From: Vitis vinifera
Lineage: Eukaryota; Streptophyta; Magnoliopsida; Vitales; Vitaceae
Assembly: GCF_030704535.1 (NCBI RefSeq)
Contig: NC_081810.1
Span: forward strand, 23,226,501 to 23,290,500
DNA length: 64,000 nt
Direction of reading: 5' to 3'
The notes under the pieces were generated by a model, which was given only the letters and a program-made list of their open reading frames with translations, ran no database searches and had not been told where the DNA came from. A program made the position numbers and the translations under genes. Numbering within the stretch: position 1 is the stretch's first letter; each line of letters begins with the position of its first letter. Positions 58,720 to 64,000 of this stretch are shown here, one piece after another.

Positions 58720-59669
58720 ATGGTAAGTTCTGGGAATAATTCAAATCGAGGGAGTTCTATGTTGCCAGCGGATATGCCACCATTGCCCCATTGTCTGCCA
58801 TTAGAGCCGATTACATTAGGTAATCCGAAATATACCCGATCAGGAGAGTTGAGAAAAGTTCTTGGAGTTTCTCTCGGAAGTACATCAGAGGATCACTCAT
58901 TTGGAGTTGCTCACTCTAAGCCTTCTCCTCCCGTGGCAACAGAGGAGCTAAAACATTTTAAAGAAAGCATCATAGATACCCGTAAAAAGGCCAGGTAATT
59001 GCTATATGTTGTATTACAATTAAAGCATCACAGTTTATGGCACAGTTTGTATGGTAGACATGAAGCACATTGCATATGTTTTTAGAGAAATACACAATGG
59101 TAATATTTGGCTCTTAGAGAGAATGATGCAACATTCTTTCTGGGAACAAAACTGGGAGGATGGTCATTCATTTATGTGTTACATATCCCAACATTTTTTA
59201 TATAAACTTGTTATTAGGTCATTATGCTATTTATATTCAAATTTTTTTTTCCATACCTTTGTACTTTAGTGAAATGTTCCTTTCAATTATTATTTCCTGC
59301 TCATGTTGAAAATGTAAATTTGAATTTAGACTGGAAAACCAAGGATGTAGGAACATGTAGTTAACTGCCAATAAGCATTCATGACCTTTGAGCCACGGTG
59401 TTCAATTGAAAATATGATGTCTTTTCCTCAGGGATAGAGTAAAAACGTTTCGGGACTCCATATTCAAATTGGATAAGTATAGGGAGGCGCTAGGCTCAAA
59501 AAAGCGTCAACGAACTGATCTAAGTGAAAGATCAGGTGGAGCAAACTTGTTGAAGGTGGGAAGTCAAATTTCTAGGAACTCTCATGATATTGCAACTCAA
59601 AGGTTGGAGGAGCGAACTAAGAATGTTGTCTTGAACAAGCGTGTTCGCACATCAGTGGCAGATGCACGG
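58720..59669 (+). CDS. Plant-specific protein of unknown function, 5' part
   Basis: Coding exons 58720-58994 and 59432-59669 give 171 codons, ending in phase at a donor (CGG|gttcgt at 59670). The gene must continue beyond 64000, because no matching exon was found downstream. The protein contains PLPHCLPLEPITLG, YTRSGELRKVLGVSLGSTSE, HSKPSPPVATEELK, RDRVKTFRDSIFKLDKYREA, SKKRQRTDLSERSGG and EERTKNVVLNKRVRTSVADA. I recognise this as the amino end of a large plant protein family of unknown function (I believe Arabidopsis At5g22450 belongs to it; from memory). It is basic and probably nuclear. The start is the first in-frame ATG; family members usually have more residues before it, and the upstream sequence looks like decayed coding DNA. 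Confidence 0.72.
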
Positions 59670-61449
59670 GTTCGTATTTTAAAATTTATTTCATGATATG
59701 ATCTTTATTAGTGATTTAGTAACATCTTTATCCTGTTGAGTAATCTGTACAGGGTTTCATGACAAACAGAGTGCTAGTGTTTACATTTTTTATTTTTATT
59801 TTATTTTTATCTTTTTTGTATTGATTGTACTGGTTGTTTTGGCTGACACACGGGATGAAGACACAACTTGGTGCATTCTTAAGAGTACTCCATAATGTGA
59901 ACAATTTCTCAAAATAAGGTTTATCAACCATGCTTCTTTAAAAGTCCCAAATGCTCTTGAATATGTTCTAGTTAGGTGCAGGTTTGGAATTTGACATTGA
60001 ATTGATACAAAACTTGGATAGAGAATGAGACATCATATATGAAAATCTTGTAAAACATTTTCTAAATCTTTTATTTAATTGGATTAAGAAGAATGCTGAT
60101 ATTCCGTTCATGCTTTTGTGCCCTTTAGTTAGGTGTTGTTAATATAATGAATCCTTGGCCATCAGGAAAAAAAAGTCTTTAATTTAATTGGATTAAAAAG
60201 AATGCTGATATTCTGTGCATGCTTTCGTGCCCTTTAGTTAGGCGTTGTTAATATAATGAATCCTTGCCTATCAAGAGAAAAAAGAAGAGAAATGTTGAAT
60301 CAAGGATTCACCAGACTTCCAAATTAACATCTACTAACATGATAGACGTGATATGGCTGAAGGTTGGGCTGATAAATCAAATTGAGTTGAAACCATTCTG
60401 GAAAATGATCCTTATTTTGGAAAAGCATGGTAAAAAATTACCCTTAATATCACTTTGAAACTGCTCTAGTTGTCCAGATAAATGCTGGGAATATAAGTAC
60501 TGGAATTAATTAAAACAGGCCAACCTTGAAAGATGAAAAAGGCATGGTCATGTAAAGTTGGCTGGAAATTTGGTGTCTTAAACAAACATTGTAATTTAAG
60601 CACAATAAAATTCAATATTTATACAGTACCATTTAGTGGATTGAAATGGATGAAAAAGCAGTAGAAGTTGTGGATATTCAAGCAAGAGAGATGGATGACA
60701 TCTAATAAGGGTGTTTCTATTCTCCAGTGTGTTCACAACATACTGGGTTCAAGAACGAAAGATATTTATCCAGTGATATAGAAACAAAGGTTAGAAAGTT
60801 GGCACTTCAAGCCAGTCAAGAAACTGGGATTGAGTGGTTATTTAGTGCACAATAACTGGCAGTAATAATAGTAAGTTGATGATATGTTTAAAAATACTGC
60901 TTCTTTGGACTTATTTTAGTGTATTTGGAAGGAGCCAAAGGAACCAAATGGAAAATCTTCAATTGACTGGAGCTGTCAGTTTTAGTTTTGAAAGATCTGT
61001 TCCTTGTATCTTTGTTTTCATGGTCCAGGGAATCTCTTGGTGAGGGTAGCTTTTCATGAGGACAAAAATCCTTTTAGTCTGGCTGTTGGGCTGGGGCCCT
61101 TAGCTTCACTTTTCTTTTAGTTTTTTGGGTGCTCTTTGTGTACTTCATTTGTACATTTGAACTAGGGTTCACTGCCTACACACTCATAAATGCAAAGGCG
61201 TGCAAATACTGACACACAAAATATTTTGCTTATAAGAAAAAATAACGTGTTGTGAAATTCATACATTTTTTTTTTAAATTTGACAGAAACCATAGAATTG
61301 ATCTATGAGAAGCAAATCATAGGAAACTATATATTGCCAAAAGATAATATCCATATTTTTCCAGAGTACAATAGTGGTGAAGGGTGTCCATTTTACTGTA
61401 TATTGTCTGCATATTATGAATCTTTTTGAGGTGCTAGTTTCAAAATGGT
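59670..61449. other. Intron of the 58-kb gene, no exon recognised
   Basis: Translation gave no family-like exon. A 109-bp tandem duplication lies at 60067-60284. Around 61020-61230 the sequence (gttttttgggtgctctttgtgtacttcatttg, then ttcactgcctacacactc) has the look of a LINE 3' tail, but this is weak. Confidence 0.45.
60067..60284. repeat. 109-bp tandem duplication in intron
   Basis: Copies at 60067-60175 and 60176-60284 share atttaattggattaa, aatgctgatatt, gtgccctttagttagg and taatataatgaatccttg. They differ at a small number of sites. Confidence 0.75.
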
Positions 61450-64000
61450 GAAATTTTTCAGAAAAGAAGAAAAAAGAATGGGTAAGTTTGTTGTTCAGAA
61501 GAAAATTGCATTGTCAGGAAATGTCGGGTGTCAAATCTATGTTCTTGAGCAGAAGTCGTATATTGTGCAGTGAATATTTTTGGATCCTTCCTTTCTGGAC
61601 ATGATTTGCTTAAGCATGGGGTTGCTTGGTGGAAAAAGTTTGGTAATTGCTTGGGTTTCGAAGAGTTGGGAAAGGTGACTCTGGAATTTTCTATCCATCA
61701 GCAGTTTTGGGAGTGGTCTGTAGATTTGGGAAATTATGGAGGAGTTGCAATCAATTGGGAGGAGTTTCAAAAGTATTGGGGTATCGTTGTGAACTCTTTG
61801 GGAGTCCGTTCACGTCTGTTTAGGTGGTTTTATGTCAAAATAGTGGTTGGGGATAGAAGTAAGGTATTCATTAAATTCCTGGGAGTAGTTGTAGTCTCAT
61901 AGGCATGATAGTAGTTTGATGAAAAGATGGAAAACATAAGGGCTGGTGGTTGGATCTTGAGTTTTCAGGTTCTGCCAGTTTTATTCTGGCGTCTAAACTG
62001 AAAGCTTTGAAGTTGTACTTGAAAAGCTGGACTAAAGAGGTATTTGACAATGTTTCATTAAGGAAGGAGGAGGCCTTTAATCAGCTAGGTTTCTGGGTTG
62101 TGAAGGAGAGGGAAGGTGTTTTGTCTACTGTTGAGGCAATAGCAAGGAAAACTGTGAGGGAGGATTACCAAAAATGGGCTTTGATGGAAGATGTGTTTTG
62201 GAGACAAAAATCAAGAGAAATTTGGCTTAAGGAGGGTGATAGAAACTCTTAAGTTTTTTCATAAGATGACAAATGGTCACAACAGAAAAAACTTCCTTGC
62301 TAAGATCAAAGTGAATGGGGGGAGTGGCTTTTTGAAGATAGAGAAATAAAAGAGGGGGTGGTTGGTGCTTTTAAAACCCTTCTCTCTAAAGATGGGGATT
62401 AGAGGCAAAGAATTGATGCTTTCTCCTTTGAGGCGTTGGAGGAGATTGAGGCTAGGAAGTTAGAGGAGGTTTTCTCAGAGGATGAGGTGTTTGGTGCATT
62501 GTCGGAGTTGAATGGTGACAAATCTCTAGGCTTGAATGGATTTTCAATGGCCTTTTGGCATTTTAGTTGGGAGTTTGTGAAAATCGAAGTGTTGAATTTT
62601 TTTAATGAGTTCCATGAGCATGGTAGGTTTGTTAGAAGCCTAAATGCAACTTTTTGGGTGTTGATCCCTAAGACAAAAGGAGTAGATGATCTTAAGGATT
62701 TTAGGCCTATAAGTTTGGTAGGAGGCCTTTATAAGTTGTTGGAAAAAGTGTTGGCCAATAGACTTAAGAAAGTGGTGGGTAAAGTGGTTTTAAAGTTTCA
62801 GAGTGCCTTTGTGGAGGGAGGACAAATTTTGGATGCGGTGTTGATGGCAAATGAGGCAGTTGATTCAATGCTAAAAAAGAGAGATTGTGGGTTGTTGTGG
62901 AAACTCAACATTGAGAAGGCTTATGATCACATGAACTAGGGCTTTTTGTTAGCAATTCTTAGCAAGCTAGGGCTTGGGAAAAAATGGATAGAATGGAATT
63001 AAGTGGTGTATCTCTTCAACTAGTTTCTTTGTTTTAGTTAATGGTTCCCCTATGGGATTTTTCTAAAGCTCTAAGGGATTGAGACAAGGGGACCATCTAT
63101 CCCCTACCTGTTTGTGATTGCTATGGAGGCTTTCAGTAGTTTGCTTTTGAAAGAAAGCCTAGGATGATGGTTTTATTTTGGGTTTTAATGTTGGGGAAAG
63201 AGGGGGTGGGGGTGAGGAAATCTCTCAACTCCTTTCTACTGATGACACTATTGTTTTCTATGGGGCCTCTCAGGAGCAAGTCACTAATTTATGTTGGCTT
63301 CTCATGTGGTTCGAAGCCATTTCGGGGTTGAAGATAAATTTGGAAAAGAGCAAGATGATCCTAGTGGGGAAGAAGATAATTTGGAAGAGTTGGCTTGTGA
63401 AATTGGTTGTAAGGTGGGAAACTTGTTGACTTCTTACCTAGGGCTAGGGCTTCCCTTGGGGGCCTTGTACGAGTCTGTGGTGGTTTAGGGTGAGGTAAAA
63501 GAGCAGTTTCGCAAGAGGCTTTTGTTATGGAAGAGATGATACCTCTCAAAAGGGGGAAAACTCACATTCTTTGTAGTACTCTAGTCAGTTTACCAATCTA
63601 TTGTATGTCTTTGTTCCCCATCCTAAGAATAGTAAGGCTAAGATTAGAGAAGACTCAAAGGGATTTTTTATAAGGAGGATGGACCTTAAAGAACAAAATA
63701 TACTTAGTGAAGTGGTAAACCGTTTGTAAAGCCAAATCAAAGGAGGCTTAGGTGTTCGTTCTTTTGTTTTTTGCTAAATAAGATCCTTCTTTGTAAGCGA
63801 TGTTGGCGTTACTCTAATAAAAGAGATTCGTTGCTGAAGAAAATCACAAGGGGAAAGTTTAGGGAGAAAGAGAGGGGAAGTCAGGTGTGGTGAGAGATTC
63901 CTATGGGGTTGGGGTTTGGAAAGCGATAGGAAAGCAATGGGACGTTGCTTCATTTAAAACAAAGGTTTCCTTTGCAATGGGTAGTGAGAGTAGGGTGTAG
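61450..64000 (+). mobile_element. Degenerate L1-type LINE, runs off the window
   Basis: Phrases across frames: an endonuclease-to-RT linker (GSASFILASKLKALKLYLKS, WRQKSREIWLKEGDRNS at 61950-62252) and RT at 62436-62939 (LNGDKSLGLNGFSMAFW, LIPKTKGVDDLKDFRPISLV, KLNIEKAYDHMN). The RT box is near 63235-63260 (LLSTDDTIVFYGASQEQ), then WFEAISGLKINLEKSKM and a post-RT region to the end. Frames are broken at several points. The RT catalytic pair is present as TDD, in place of the usual ADD. It has the same orientation as the 58-kb gene, probably in its third intron. Its 5' edge is unclear. Confidence 0.85.

Noticed and set aside
1..64000. tRNA, rRNA or organelle-DNA insertions
   Set aside because: I looked for cloverleaf-like tRNA sequences, rRNA words and chloroplast gene words and recognised none; a formal tRNA scan was not possible.

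Overview
This window is nuclear DNA from a flowering plant. The evidence is multi-exon genes with GT-AG introns, a DYW-type pentatricopeptide repeat (PPR) gene, a group-A (ABI5-type) bZIP gene, Ty1/copia and Ty3/gypsy chromovirus LTR retrotransposons primed by initiator-Met tRNA, and plant L1 LINEs lying in introns. The overall character suggests a woody eudicot such as grapevine; that is inference. All boundaries come from reading the sequence and comparing paralogues within the window.

Layout. 1-9.8 kb: AT-rich DNA, then a nearly full-length, long-dead Ty1/copia element (copia-1, + strand, 972-9800) with both LTRs, primer-binding site (PBS), polypurine tract (PPT) and an imperfect 5-bp target-site duplication (TSD). 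11.6-13.6 kb: an intact intronless PPR-DYW gene. 14.4-28.7 kb: a tandem array of four alpha/beta-hydrolase genes (ABH1-4, all +). ABH1, ABH2 and ABH4 look intact with one four-coding-exon structure; ABH3 is a pseudogene. A LINE and a MITE enlarge the second intron of ABH1. 29-43 kb: a repeat thicket with a MITE, an LTR-less copia pol fragment between 37-bp direct repeats (copia-2, -), and a broken copia element (copia-3, +). Copia-3 is interrupted by a solo LTR, itself interrupted by a second solo LTR of the same family, and its integrase contains an inverted duplication carrying a large microsatellite. 43.3-43.9 kb: a tandemly arranged dispersed repeat. 44.6-47.5 kb: a four-coding-exon ABI5/DPBF-type bZIP gene. 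47.6-55.6 kb: MITEs and a large inverted-end repeat holding minisatellites and a very young chromovirus (50121-55287, -) with LTRs identical by eye. 56-57.5 kb: a foldback and a Mutator-like MITE. 58-64 kb: the 5' part of a plant-specific gene of unknown function, whose third intron appears to contain a sense-oriented, degenerate LINE running off the window.

The genes do not form an operon-like unit. The PPR-DYW protein should act in organelle RNA editing, the bZIP in abscisic-acid or seed-type transcription, and the hydrolases are membrane-anchored enzymes of unknown substrate. ABH genes beside an ABI5-type bZIP look like ancient conserved linkage. I found no convincing evidence of a wholly new system. 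The most informative features are the chromovirus that is young but has a dead reverse transcriptase, the GC-AG intron kept across the ABH array, the visible origin of a microsatellite, and the copia fragment between long direct repeats.
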